The notes: generated by a model not told the origin, from the letters alone. 64,000 nucleotides of DNA from Antennarius striatus (GCF_040054535.1 NC_090785.1:8808501-8872500); one strand, 5' to 3'; shown: positions 17,375 through 30,346, numbered from the stretch's first letter. Made by a program: numbers and translations.

Positions 17375-19634
17375 CTGGAGATGCAGAGAGCAAACGTTTG
17401 ACTGGAGTGGAGGAGAAACATGGACCACAGAGACTGGACAGGACAGTGGGTGGAGGTTCTACATTCAAACATGCAAACAAAGGACCAGAAAGACATGTTA
17501 AAGGTGTGAGCTGGCCTGTTGGCCAACCAGAGGCGACTGTCTGTGGGTAGAAGACATTCTGATGGGTGAGAGGACAACAATCCAGTGCTGTACAAAAGCA
17601 TTAGTGTGAACAGAAGAGCTGAAACAAATGCAAAGACAGAAATTGACAGACTCACGAAGTGGCACAGAGTGGAACTCAGCTCTCTGTTGATCACACAAAA
17701 TTCACTACTTTTGTTGTTTTAGTAGATAACTCATAAAATTTCAGTTTTAAAATAAATATGTAATGTATATGCATATTGTCTCAAAATGACATGAAACTTT
17801 TTTTAAAAGAAAATTACAATCTACTGTATATATGACAGTCGAAGTAAAGTTTGTCTATGTTGTACATAGATGTACACAGTGGATGTGAATGTTCATGCCT
17901 CACCAACTTACAGGTTTTACACTTAGAATCAATCACTGCATGCTCTTGTGTATTTCAGTGAACTAACAAAGGATTTCATGGCAAAGAATTACAACTGTTG
18001 AGGTCACAGAGGACTGGTTGAAAAGGGAAAATTAATGTATGTGTTTACATGTCTTTTCCTGTCTCCTATGTAGGGGTTTGATTTAAAGGCCTTCTGTTTT
18101 GAAATCGTCCTGTCATTTGTGCCTCTCGGTAGATCCAGTCACATGCTTGAAGTTACTGTGATTGTTTGACGACGAGGCAACTATTTGCTCTCTAAAGATT
18201 CCAATTCCACCTCAGCAGGTGATCTTACTAAAACATTTCATTTCGTCATCTGAGGACTTGAGATTTTAAGATACATCTACCCCTTTTTTTCTATGCTGGT
18301 TGCAATCAGGGTAAAGTTCCCTAAAAATTCCTTCTTTATTTTCAAAATTTGTGCCTTGGATTTGTTGATTGCTCTGTAAAATCACATCTAAGAAATCCAC
18401 AATATAAAAAGGGAATCAGAAATGTATCCCACAAGGAAGTCTGTATTTTCATCAAACAATTCAATCTAAGCTGATACAACGTGATTATCTTGGATGTTTA
18501 TGCAGTTGGTTTCGTGTAAGATGCTGCGGAGGTAAGCCATCTGACAGCCATCATCACTGGAGCTGATGTCTTTATGGGGTGGTCAGGTCAGACAAAGAGC
18601 TATGCTGTGATGATACAAGGAAACCTGGATGCAACCTAGAATACAGATCATGTAGCATGTGAGCTATTCCAAAAATAAATGCAAGTAAAATTGTTTCTCT
18701 TTGAATTGAAAGTTTAGTCATATTTCCCCTCAGCAAGTGCTGGTACCTGATGTCTGTCTCCAAACCACAACAGATGTAACTCATTGGACAGCTCTGGATT
18801 TCATAAGAAAAATATGAATATTACTTCTCATTTACCAGTTAGTCAAAATCTTGCATCTATTGAATAGGTTTGATCTTGTAGCTTGAAGAATGAAGCCAAA
18901 ACTTTTTTTCTTTATGGATATCAAAAAGTAAAGAATTTGACCTGGAAAACAAAGTATAATACAGATTGCTGCCTCACAAACCCAGCTGAAAGAAAGACAA
19001 ACATCTTGAACCACACAAGTTATTTATTACAAACTATTACAGGACAGCGATAAATTCATGATAAATTATAAAACTCTTTGAGAGATGTTTTGAAATTCAT
19101 GTGTTTCAGCCCATGACCCTCAAGGTTTTAGTAACTGGTAAATCAAAGTGCATACAATTTCAAATGTTTTTTTTCTGAGATGTAAGGACCAACTTAGTCT
19201 GATTATATAAAATGGTCTTGTTATATTGATGAGAATCAAAGTTTAGTTTTATCAAATGTCTAAATTTGAATAGCAATTTTTTTTTATGTGTAGAAAAGAT
19301 CCCTTACCCTGATAAATCCACAATCCAAAACACACATTTAACCCTTCAAGATCCTTCATGGAAACACTAAAAACATGTTTCAGTACAAAAACTACTTGTT
19401 GTGCTCGTAGTGATGTCTAGAAATTTTAAAAATCTTATTCCAAACCAACCAGCCTGACATGATTGGAGACAAAGAAGGAAAAAGGCACAGACAGATGTTT
19501 CATCTATCTAAACCTCAGGTGTCAGTTGTGCAGTGTTTTCTGAGGGAGATCACGATGCCGTTGGTGTTGTTGGTGATTGTAGTGAATAATTACGTATAAT
19601 ATCACGTTCTTAAACAGGCAACTGGGGGTTTCTG
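17375..19634. other. scyl1 3' UTR and the convergent interval with plaat
   Basis: The scyl1 3' UTR runs from the stop at 17374 to at least the AATAAA at 17751-17756. The rest is AT-rich with no coding gene. The minus-strand plaat gene ends at 19635, so its 3' UTR falls in the right part. A minus-strand AATAAA (TTTATT at 19023-19028) is a possible end for it. The two genes are tail to tail. Confidence 0.6.
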
Positions 19635-20766
19635 TCACTCTGTATTCTTGTTCTTTCTGCTGCTTCCAAACAGAACTCCTGCCAGAGCCACAACACCCAG
19701 ACCCACCATTGCAGCCACACCAACAGCCACGACTGCTTCTCCTGCCTTACGCACCTGCAGAGGGAGATACACATATTTTAATTTTAATTTTATCACCATT
19801 AAAACCACGATTTCATTAAGATATTATGATATGACATAATGCTGAACAGAAATGTACATTATGCTGTTAATCATCTTAATAAAAACAGAAACCATGTTTT
19901 CTAGCTAATTTCCATCATATTTCAAAACTTTTAAACGTTATCCATGAGGTTGAACAATCTTGCATATAACAGTCCAACACGGGTCAACTGACCTGCCGGG
20001 ACTCCGCTCTTCCATAACGCATTTCGTTTGCAAAGTGCTCACAGTTCCCCCTGAAGATGCAGTACGGCAGCTCCTCGCCCACCAGCGCACAGGCCTCCCT
20101 CACGATCACGCCATCCTGGCGGGGCTCGTACTTCTCGTCCAGGCTGTTGTTGATGACCCAGTGATGGGTTTCCACCACGTCCCACAACTCTTCTTTTTTC
20201 ACCAGGGCCTTCTCAGCGACAATGGACATCATGCTGCTGGCGCCTGCACCTGGAACCTCCGCTTTGAATGAACAAAAACAGATGAATGAAAATACTGCAA
20301 CAAATGTCCGTTTTGAGTGGATTACTAATTGCAAGCACTTCAACTTAATAAACAGTTGTTCCACACTGGGACAATTTAAAATTGAGAAGAAGTATTCCAG
20401 GCAATTAATGTGGGGGGGGGGGGGGGGGACTCACAGGGTGGTGCCAAGTGAACAACAAAGCCATCTCCGACGTACACAGCCCAGTGCTGATAGGAGCCTC
20501 GGAAGATTTCTATCAGATCCCCAGGTTCTGGTTTCTCATCATACTTTGAAGTAGAAAGTAAAGAAAAGGTTTATTTAACAGCAACAGATTTGACCTCCAC
20601 TGAAAATATAAGTATGAAGGCTATACAAACAAAACACCACCACACTCTACAAAATCGATGACATAAAAATTGCTTAAATAGACCATATAATAATAATAAC
20701 AAACAAAAATAACCACAATGGTTGTTCTTTATAGTGAGAAATTGTCCTAACCAGTGTCGGAGCCAT
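19635..20766 (-). CDS. plaat: PLAAT-family phospholipase A/acyltransferase (HRAS-like suppressor)
   Basis: This thiol hydrolase family (PLAAT1-5, H-rev107) cleaves and transfers acyl chains of phospholipids and makes N-acyl phosphatidylethanolamines. Exons on the minus strand: 20752-20766, 20435-20543, 19993-20261, 19635-19754, giving about 170 residues (human PLAAT3 has 162). Seen: [18 protein letters not shown] with catalytic His25, second His37 in VVHLAPP, and nucleophile Cys115 in RGNCEHF. The last exon encodes a Gly/Ala/Val-rich membrane anchor with a short basic tail. The first coding exon is only 15 nt (MAPTL) and ends in a weak donor (GTTAGG). It matches the start I recall for fish homologues. 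A 5' UTR exon probably ends at 21511, where a good donor (GTAAGA) lies. Human PLAAT2-5 are clustered on chromosome 11; which one this equals is open. Confidence 0.9.
20412..20428. repeat. Homopolymer G(17) next to a plaat splice donor
   Basis: Seventeen G on the plus strand (C on the gene strand) begin directly after the GTGAGT donor of plaat exon 2 (GT pairs with 20433-20434). It is a length-unstable tract inside the intron start. Confidence 0.9.
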
Positions 20767-22554
20767 GTTGACCTCTGTTTCTTCTGTAAACCTTTACAGA
20801 CAACTTTCTGGACCTGCAAGAATCAAATCAATCATTTTATTCAATCAAAGAATTGGTCAAATTATTTGATTGTACCATTGTACTATTGTACCATTTGCAT
20901 TAGACTGTATTGGTTTTGCATGGGTTATGCTTTATATTTATGAGTAAATGAATTCAAGTGATTTTAAAAACATCCAGCAAATTTTTTTTTTGTCCCAATC
21001 TGAGAGAAACAATTCTGTTTTAATTTAAAAGGAAAGTGTTCTAGAGTGTCAGAAATTGAGGGTTCCATTTTTACAGCCTAATCATGATGAACAAATTAGT
21101 GAATTAACACAGTAATGGGTTTTCAAGGGCCTTGGGTCTATCAACCATTGATTGTTAGGAATTAGGACGACCTGTTTACCGTCATCTTTAACATGTTATG
21201 GAATTTATACGTCACGTCAAAATGTGTAATTCCAATTAGTTCAATCTTACTGTCAACCTAATCTACTGCAGTCCAAATGGCTCGTTTCAATCCCAAACTA
21301 GACCTCCATTCAGGCGATAAATTGTCGCTTCTTAAAAGTTTTAGCGGACAGCACCAAGAATGAAATGTCAAAGTCGCAGAAGCTAGCTTAACTGTTACGG
21401 TGTTTACATACTATAAATACGGGTAGAACCGCTGTCACACAGAACCGAATGACGGCTGACGATTATAGAGAACTCGGATTATTTAAACATTAAACGAAGG
21501 GTCTTCTTACCTGCTGTCAGTGCTGTGTGTGAGTTTTGTCAAAAACGAAACCTACGGATCCTGGCGAGCAAAAATCAGCTGAGAGGGAGGAGGGGGCGGA
21601 CCTTCACAATAAAAGCACCGACATCACAGCATGCGCCAAGAGTTAAAGGGTTCATTCACACAACAACAAAAATGACAACAAGGCAATCAGAGACTACAAC
21701 ATCCTGCGTAGGGTATGTCAGGGTACCCTGAAAGTAGTACCTGACAAGTGCATAGCTTTGACCTTTCAGGGTAGCTTTGACCATAGATCAAAGCTAGTGC
21801 AAAGGTAGATGAAAGCACTAGTTTTGATCTACGGTCTTACTCACACTGGCCTCCCTTGTCTTTCTATCTTATCCGGTTCCTGAGTGTACCAAAGTTGAAA
21901 TTTGACCATGACCAAGTTTTCTCAAGGTCAAGGTCATCATCTCATTTTCATCCCCTTTGCTGCCCGAATAATGTGCTTTTTGTTTCATCTTTCTATCTGC
22001 AACGGCTGCAAAGATATTTGTTGGACATACTAAACGGACAAACACATGAACGAACACACCAACACTGACAAATACATCACCGCCTTGAAGAGGGATGTAA
22101 TAATAATAATAACAATACTGTAATAGTAATCATTATAATGTCACATCTACTGTTTTCAACAATACACATAGCACATCAATAATTTTAACTGTCAAATCAA
22201 AATTTGTTTCTTACTATTTTATCTTTTACAACGATTAATTTCAATTATATGGTGACCTGTCAAAGTTATAACTTGCTGCTCATGCAATACCAGCTACTAC
22301 AGGCAAGCAGAAAGAAAGAAAGAGAGAGGGATTCATTACCGTCAGGGGTCGCTAGTGATCTCCGCCATCTCTAACAGGTCACCATTTTCTATCGAAGAAG
22401 CACGAACTTCCGGGCTGGGAGCGCTGCTGCCAGTGGATGTTCGCTCATATGTTATACAGAGAATATAGCTTAAAACCATCATTATTACTGAGGTCGAAGC
22501 CCCATAACCTAGAAGTAGATTTGATGTGACGCTTACATGTTGAAGGACCAAGCG
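20767..22554. other. plaat-ints5 divergent interval
   Basis: This interval holds the first plaat intron, its likely non-coding first exon (low end 21511), an interspersed repeat with a hairpin (about 21,735-22,115), and the ints5 5' flank. No further gene is supported. A 69-codon minus-strand frame at 22342-22551 resembles nothing I know. Confidence 0.5.
21735..22115. repeat. Interspersed repeat with an imperfect hairpin and (TAA)n tail
   Basis: The left part contains a hairpin whose 22-nt arms at 21779-21800 and 21815-21836 match at about 20 of 22 positions. The right part (TTTTCTCAAGGTCAAGGTCA, then GTTTCATCTTTCTATCTGCA) resembles a repeat seen often in fish genomes, ending in GAGGGATGTAATAATAATAA. 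The 3' (TAA)n tail suggests spread by retroposition, plus-strand sense. The family is not named. Confidence 0.55.
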
Positions 22555-25500
22555 ATGTCTGTGGTGTTTGACGGGAACTCGCTGAAAGCGATGCAGAGCT
22601 CACACACACACACACACCAGCCCGCACTGAGGTGAGTGGACAGGAAGCGGCTGGACAGGACACAGAATGGACAGCACGTCATTCAAGTCCGGTCCGCATG
22701 GGTTTGGCTTTGTTTTGAAGTTTACTGACGAGGCACCAATACTAGAGTGTGTCTGTAGAGCCAACTTTATTGAAAGTTACCTGCTGAAGAATAGACCGAC
22801 CATTGAGTACCTTTCGATTGATCGATTATTCATTGACTCCATAAAGGTTTTAGCCAAATTTGATATAACTTTATATTTCAAAGTTCAAACTTTCATCCAT
22901 TTTCTCATTTGGGTTATTAGCCTGGTTTTGTCTTCTGGTTTTTGTAATGGGCTTTTTTTTTTGTGCTATTTTTTGTTGTAAAAACTATTGAAGGAGTTTT
23001 AGTTTTCATGAAGAAAATTAATTGCAGGAATTTGCACACAGTGCATTGGTTCATCCACTTTATACAGATCTCCAGAGGTCGTTAATGGCACAAAAAAGAT
23101 CCTCACGGTCAAGTTTAATGGACGTCTGTTCAGTAGTTTCTGTTTAATCTGGCTCACAACAGAACTGTATAACAAACACAAAGCGATGTACATGACCAAT
23201 GATGGTCTTTATGGGTAGGGAAAAGGAACTTCCTTGCCTATACATCCTTGTTTCTTCTTTGCTGACCTGAAGCTCTTTTTGTATTTTCGTCCATCTCGTC
23301 TAGTGGTCAGGAACTGTCTCAAGAGATCAAGTCCTTCATCAATGGTGTTGACACTGTCCAGGGCCGGAAGCTCAGTGTGCGGGAACATGCCCGCTGTGCT
23401 GTGCGCCTGTTGCGCTCAGTGCCAGCCTGCAGAGGAGCCGTGCTGGAGCATCTTAGGGGCGTTTACGATGAACACGTCTCCACCTTCCTGCACAACTTGG
23501 AAACAGAGGGTGATGCCAGCTCTGCTGCCAGCACCAGCCTGGAGGACATCATACAAGTACGTTAACAGAGGAATGCACACAGTGACATCTTGTGAAATTA
23601 CCTTATCATGAAAATCATGAAAGATGATAAAATAACGGCCGGTTTTCAGATAAAGATTTATGGATAATACTACCATGAGTAACTTTTTTACTCATCTTTT
23701 ATTGGAAGCTTTCGAATAACAATACCAAGCATTAAATAGATCCAAATTCTTGGTTCTGATGGATTTCTGCTTTTATTTAGCCCATTTATTGTTTTATTAT
23801 TAGATAAAACAAGCTGTTTGAAAATGTCATCTTGTGTTTTAGGACATTTACTGCCATTTTCAACTATTTTATGTAATGCTCAAGACCAAGAACAAAAGTA
23901 ATTTGTTGGTGCCATAATATATTGCACACTGAACTAACACTGATGGAAAATATTTCTGAGTGGTTCCATCTTCTTCTTCTTCTCCTTTCGGCTTTCCTTT
24001 CAAGGGTCGCCACAGGGAATCAATTGCCTCCATCTAACCCTGTCTTCTGCATTCTCCTCTCTCACACCAACTACCTTCATGTCCTCTTTCACTACATCCA
24101 TAAACCATATAAATGTGTATATACGTGTTCTGAAATGGTACCTATAAGGCTGAGGATCAAAGTGTATTAATTAGGTTTTTAATGAGTATTCAGAACACAA
24201 TCTCTTTAACCTGAACATATATATTTGACATGTATTTAAAAAAACGACAGAGGTCATTAAGTTCCAGGATTGATGTTTGTAATTATTTCTGTGTGTCTGC
24301 AGGAGGTTCACGGCGTGCTGTCAGAGTTTATACGTCTCAACCCTCGGGCCTGGGCCCCTCTGGTATCCACCTGGGCTGTGGACTTGTTGGGCCAACTGAG
24401 TAGCAAGCATGCTGGCCGTAGAGTGACCCCTCACTCCTCCAGCCTCAATGAGCTCCTCCAGCTTTGGATGTCCTGTGCTGCTACCCGCTCCCTCATGGAA
24501 GCCTATTCCCAGTGTTTGGCTGCCATGCTGGCTTGGTGCCCGGATGCTTGTGTGGATGCTCTGCTGGACACCTCAGTTCAGCACTCCCCACATTTTGACT
24601 GGGTGGTAGCTCATATTGGCTCTGCCTTTCCAGGTACGATCATCAGCCGAGTCTTGGCATGTGGACTCAAGGACTTCTGTTCTCATGGTGCAAAGGACCA
24701 AGCAGTGATGGTAATGGGAGGGGATAAAGGCAGTAGAGTCCCCAAGATTGGCTCAGTGGTGGGCATCCTGGGACACCTGGCAGCACATCATTCAGATAGC
24801 ATCAGAAAGGAGCTGCTCAGAATGTTTCAGGAAAGCCTCAGTCCGTCTAGCCCTCTATCTCCAATCTCATCGTCGACCTCCTGGGAGACTTCCCCTCAAC
24901 TCCGTCGTGCAGCTGTGCCATTTCTGCTACAGCTGGCTGCAATGTCCCCCAACCTGTTTGGTGCAGTGTCTGCAGAGCTTGTAGAGCTGCTACGCCCTCC
25001 TGTCCTGTTCCAGCTGCAAACCATGCTGCAGGGTCTCCCAAGAGAGGAACTGGATAACATGCTGGGGTTGGCCGTTCACCTTATTAGCCAGAGCCCATCA
25101 GGAGGTGCGCAGGTGCTCCGTTTTCTAGCAGATACAGCAACCCCAGCCTCAGTCATCATTTCTGGCCCTACCCCGTCCCCTCACGAAGGAGTCAGGGAAG
25201 GCTGCGATCGCCTTCTTCAGATGCTGCTTCTTCATCTTCACAAATTAGTCTTCAACCGCTCAGATGGCGCTGAGGTCAACCCCCATCACTCTGCTTCCAC
25301 TCAGCCCCAAAGGGTAATTCCGTTCCTGGAGGAACTGCAGTCTCACATAGGTCACCTCTGTGCTGAGACGCTGCGTCTAGAGAGGAAGCGCCACCTCTGG
25401 TTGCACCAGTTACTGTGCCTGCTCTCAGTTTATGGAGGTCTCAGTGTTGCCACTGAGGCTTTCTGCCAGCTGCTCACCCAGGCACGCAACCCAGAAGAGT

Positions 25501-27259
25501 TGGCTCTTGCCTGGCAGCTCCACACCATGCTTTCCTCTTGCATGGTGGGCCTCATACCTGCTGCTGTAACTCGCTGTGTGGCCCAGATCCATACTCACAC
25601 TTTGGGGCCCCGGCAGCTGAGACAGCTTTTGCTTAATCTGGCTACAGCCATTCAGAGTCAGGACGAGGAGAGAAGAGGAACAACCGGCATTCAGTCCTCC
25701 ATGGCCATCCAGATGGCCTCAGCCGTCTCAGGACACCTCCATGATTTTGGCCCTCTCCTTCTCTACGGTGACCCAGCTGTATCCAATGCAGCTGTGCGCC
25801 TTCTGTCCTGCAGCCCGCTCCCTAGCGCCTCCTCCCCAGCGCAACTGCTCCTGCTCTCCCGTGCTGCTGTCACTCATTTTTTTCTGGCGCTGCGGAGAAG
25901 AAGTGATGGGATGCAAGCTGGTAGAGACGGCGGACAGGCATGTGAGGCGGTGAATCGTTCAATCCAGCTCTTGTCACGTTTTGCAGCGTATTCTCCACTC
26001 ACTCTCAAGGCAGTTCTCCAGCAGCTGGTGGAGGGAGCGTTACATAAAGGCAATGCGGACCTGTTTGGAGGCAACATCGGAGACACGTCTGGTATCCCTG
26101 TGACTTCCCCGTCTTTGTCCAATGACATCGGAGCCTCTTTGTTGGACATCAACTGTCGGTTTGGTACAGCTGTTAACTTTTCTGGCAGTGTGTGGTCTGT
26201 GTTTCACGCAGGAGTGATTGGCAAGGGTCTAAAGGTTCGCACTGCCACTAAGATACCGGACCCGTCCGGCGTCATCCAGGTGAGAATTATAGTTGACCAC
26301 AGTTTCTAGCAAAGTATGGATTAGATAAGTTGACACTCAAAATTAGATACAAACACATTCCAAAGAATGAAGGGATTTTTTTTTTCATGTCAGGTTTATT
26401 AATGCATTGTATTTCTTCAGTTTAAAATTTTAGCTACATGTAAATATTGACTTCTGGAGAAAACAGTGCAGTATTTGTTTTCATTTTTGTCTGATTTCAT
26501 CAGATTGAAAATCTGTTTCCATCATTTTTTTTTTTGTAGAACGTTCAGACCCTGCTGGCGGTGGTGGTCCAGTGTTGCAGCTCCTCTGGTTTTAATGGAT
26601 CTATAAACGGCTCACGGCCACCGTCTGATCCTGACGACCCAGTGCCCATCAATGCTGAGGCGGCAAAGGTTGTCGCCGTTACACTGGTGGAAAATGTCTG
26701 TCCAGATGTGGCCAATGGTGAGCTGTCCTGGCCCCCGGAAGAGCATGCCCGCACCACAGTGGAGAGAGACATCCACATCCGGCGTTGCTTTGAGGTCCAC
26801 CCAGTGCTCTTCCCTCTGCTTCAGGTGGTAGCAGCCGGACGTCCGGCTCTCTGCTATTGCTCTGCTGTGCTGCGAGGCCTGCTGGCCACGCTGCTCTCCC
26901 ACTGGGAGGCATCCCGTGAGTTGTTATCCACAGACTCTCCATGGCACCTCCAGGCATCTTGTCTCCTAGTGTCCTGCATGGGAGAGGGCCAGCTCCTGCC
27001 TCCTGTGCTGGCTAATGTCCATGAAGCCTTCCCCCACCTTAATCCCTTTGAGGTGAGGCTGCTGCTGCTGGCTGTGTGGGAATATGTGAGAGGCAATGGG
27101 CCCATGCCACAGAAGTTTGTTTTCAACTCAGAGAAGGGCTTGTTCTGCAGGGATTTCTCCAGAGACGGTGATGTGGCGAGATATGTGGCACCGATCCATA
27201 GCGTCTTGCACAAAAATATAGATAGACTTGGACATCTGTGCTGGAGGTTCCAGCTCTAA
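22555..27259 (+). CDS. ints5: INTS5, Integrator complex subunit 5
   Basis: INTS5 is a helical-repeat scaffold of the Integrator complex, which binds Pol II and cleaves snRNA and other nascent transcripts. Exons: 22555-22631, 23304-23556, 24303-26279, 26540-27259, giving 1,008 residues (human 1,019). All junctions keep frame. Seen: [14 protein letters not shown] and [18 protein letters not shown] near the N terminus; [19 protein letters not shown] and [20 protein letters not shown] in the large exon; [19 protein letters not shown] and the ending [12 protein letters not shown] near the C terminus. All match the human protein closely. The N terminus contains HTHTH encoded by a short CA microsatellite. 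A poly(A) signal lies at 27303-27308, with a second near 27,694. The two-thirds-sized third exon is unusual against the small exons of the neighbours. Confidence 0.96.
23970..24115. repeat. Fish interspersed repeat fragment in ints5 intron 2
   Basis: The block CTTCTTCTTCTTCTCCTTTC, followed by GGGTCGCCACAGGGAATCA and TACCTTCATGTCCTCTTTCA, is a fragment I recognise as widely dispersed in fish genomes. It has no coding role. Orientation and family are not decided. Confidence 0.5.
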
Positions 27260-28461
27260 ACAGCAGTGGGAACAGACTATGAAGAGCACCTAACAAGGAA
27301 TTAATAAACTGTACATAGATGGAATGCTGTGTTACATTAATTCAAGACTAGACTGCAAAGTTGTGATTATTTTGCAGGAGTTTTATACAAATGTAGCTGT
27401 GTATATGTGTGTGCATTTCTTTTTTCTACCATATTTTTAGACCGTTTGTGTTTCTGTCTGGTAGTTTTCTGATAAAGACATGGGAACAAAAGGAATATCA
27501 CACAATTATGTTACTACACAGGTATTTCAGAATTAGCTCCACACAAAATACAGCCTTAATGTATTAATTCAGTTAGAAAATACATGTGTGCCAAATCATG
27601 TATTGCTTTTATTTCTGATCATTCATTTTTAAAATTGTGTCTACATCATGCCTTGCAACTGCTGTTACATGTGCAAACTGCTATCTGCACCACAAATAAA
27701 TCATTTTTCCCAAGAATATCTTGACTTTAGCATTCATGTTGATATTAGAATTATCACTTTGTTCACAGAGATCAATAATATCTAAATGTAAACTTGATTG
27801 CTGTGTGTCCCTTTATTATTTTTAAGCATTTTATTAGAGAAGTGTTTACAGTAATTTCTTCTTAGTGGCATTTTGAATTGAATAACACAAGAAACGGGTA
27901 TTGAAAATCACATTTTTAATTGACAATTCAAACTACTAATGATAATGGTGATTCTATTGGGAAGTTGGGTTTCCAAAGTAAATGCATTTTGAGATATAAA
28001 GCTCTATTTTTAATGTATAATCTCAGGCAATCCAATTTAGGATGGAGGTTAAATCACAGTAGTGTTCCAGCCAACATTCCCATTGCTGCTCCAACTGTTG
28101 CTGAGGGTGTAAAACTGCTTCTGGATGAGGTTTTTGGCTTCAGATTGAATAAATCACCTCTGGAGGACCGTCACGCGTGACGTCACCTCGCGTCCACTTC
28201 GGTGATTGGAGCTTGGCGATGACGTGTCCCCGCCTGAGAGGATAAATAATCAGATGAAGTCAGAAATTCTGAATAAAGAAATTCTGAACAAAGAAATTCT
28301 GTTGAAAACGCCACAAAGTAAATTATTTTGACTTAAATATATGAATCCACACAATTTATTCTAGTAAAAATGAGACAAGTTTGTCCGATGGGTTAGTTTT
28401 CTAATTTTTAAACAATATTTTACAACTGAAAGGGGCGGAGTCTAACTAAAGCATAATCAAG
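27260..28461. other. ints5-ganab intergenic region with ganab promoter motifs
   Basis: The ints5 3' UTR lies on the left. On the right, upstream of the ganab start, are a 12-bp perfect palindrome GTCACGCGTGAC (28170-28181) overlapping a full CRE TGACGTCA (28178-28185), an ATTGG (28204-28208), and TGACGTGT (28220-28227). The last resembles the unfolded-protein-response element TGACGTGG/A. No other gene is seen. Confidence 0.5.
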
Positions 28462-30315
28462 ATGGCCGCCTTCACTGAGAGGTAAGACAAAGCAGGACTG
28501 CTGTTTCATTGTGAATTTAGGATTTATTTAACTTCATTTGAATGTGTCGGGGAGCACAGATGATGGCTGTTGACATACGTTTAGTAAACTTCACACACTA
28601 TCAGGGTTTGAAGGCCACTAAGAAAAACAGTACTTGCAAAGTCAAGAGCCCTCAATGGAAGTAACGGCTTGTCAGTTGGGAGCGTAACTGTTGTAGCAAG
28701 GTTAGCAGGATATCCTGGTTAGAAGGGGGTCAATAACGATGTCTTCTGTGTCGTGTCGTCTGAATTCTTATGGACTACAAGAAGCCGATGAGTCGTTGCT
28801 GTCAAATAATAATTAATGTAAGTTTTCGGATTTTATTTTTTATCCCGACAGAATTCTGATGGGATGCTAGCTAACTTTAGCCCGCATCAGATGACACGTT
28901 AGCGAGGTAATAGATAGATAGATCGATAGATAGATCGATAGATCGATAGATAGATAGATACTTTAATAATCCCGGAGGTAATGCTGCCTCTTTAACATTT
29001 CTTTTTCAGCAATCCGACGACAGCATCGGTCTGAGGAGAACGTCCCCACATGTAGACGTGGGTCTGATAGATTGAGTGAACTCTGTCTCTAGATGAGGGG
29101 GAGGAAACGGGAAGTGGTTTTTACTGCCTGTGCCATTCGCTGGTTTTGAGTTGAGAAAAAAAAAACCCCTTCCACCACCCAGGAATCAAAGTCCTGGTTT
29201 AGTTTTAACTTCACGTTGTATAACCCGCAGGTTGTCCGTGGATTGGAGAATTGGTGAACGTTTGTCTCAAATCATCATTTTCTGGCTGTTCTTTTGCAGG
29301 ATGGCACTGTTGTTGATGTTGTGGCTGGTTGTGAGCCTCAGTGGAACATGGGCTGTGGACAGGGCCAACTTCAAGACCTGTGACCAGAGTAGCTTCTGCA
29401 AGTGAGTGCAAGATAAAGAATATAGAAAATAATTTTTAACCTACTTTTTTTAAAATTTCTGCTAGGAAGAGAAACAGTACTGATTTGTTGCTGGTGTCCA
29501 CTTTCTTTTCGTGAAACCTCCACAGGCGCCAGCGAGCTATGAAGCCTGGTGAATCCCCTTACCGAGCTCTACTGGAGACTATGGAGCTGACCAATACCAG
29601 ACTCACCTTGCAGCTCATTAATGACAACAACAAGGTAAATCACACACAGAAAAGTAGTCCACGAAGAGTAAACAATTCATGTCGATATTTGGTGAATATA
29701 TTTTTTAAGCTGTTCAGCAGAATTTCAGTGACAATATTCATAATATCATGAAGGTATAAAATTCTAATTGTTCTTGTTTGTGGTATCTAAACCAGCTGCC
29801 AGATATGTCAGAGTGACATTGTAAAAATGGTCTTTGAGCAAACTCAGTTGATGCGCTTGGATACCTTGAATTCTTGACTAAATTCCTTTGTATCTTTGTG
29901 TTTTATCATCCCTTCCATCTCACCTGTCCTCTACCACTCTTGGGTTTGGATTCAGGTGCGTCTGCTGCTTGAGCTCTACCGTCTTCAGGGAAACATAACA
30001 AGGGTGAAGATAAATGAGCTGAAGCCGCTGAAACCTCGCTATGAGGTCCCAGATGTACTAATCCGGGAGCCTCCGACTGAGCCGTAAGTCTCCCATGGGT
30101 ATTACTTAATGGCATACTTAATACTTAATGGTATGGTCTAGGTTAACAGTGTTAAAAGTAAACATTGTGGGTTTATGTTTCATTAGTTAATTACAGTAGT
30201 TGGACTTACATTTGACAAGACAAATTAAAACAACTTGCAAAGTGGACGCAGATGGTGATGATGACAATGTAGTCCTTTTCATTTGTAATAGAAACATGCT
30301 GTTAAGAAAATTCAA

Positions 30316-30346
<31 letters not shown>

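Noticed and set aside
22342-22551. Small minus-strand gene just upstream of ints5
   Set aside because: The 69 codons match nothing I know and the stretch sits in the expected ints5 5' flank.
24270-26309. A single-exon 679-codon gene
   Set aside because: It is the large ints5 exon (24303-26279) with intron ends; the flanking exons join in frame.
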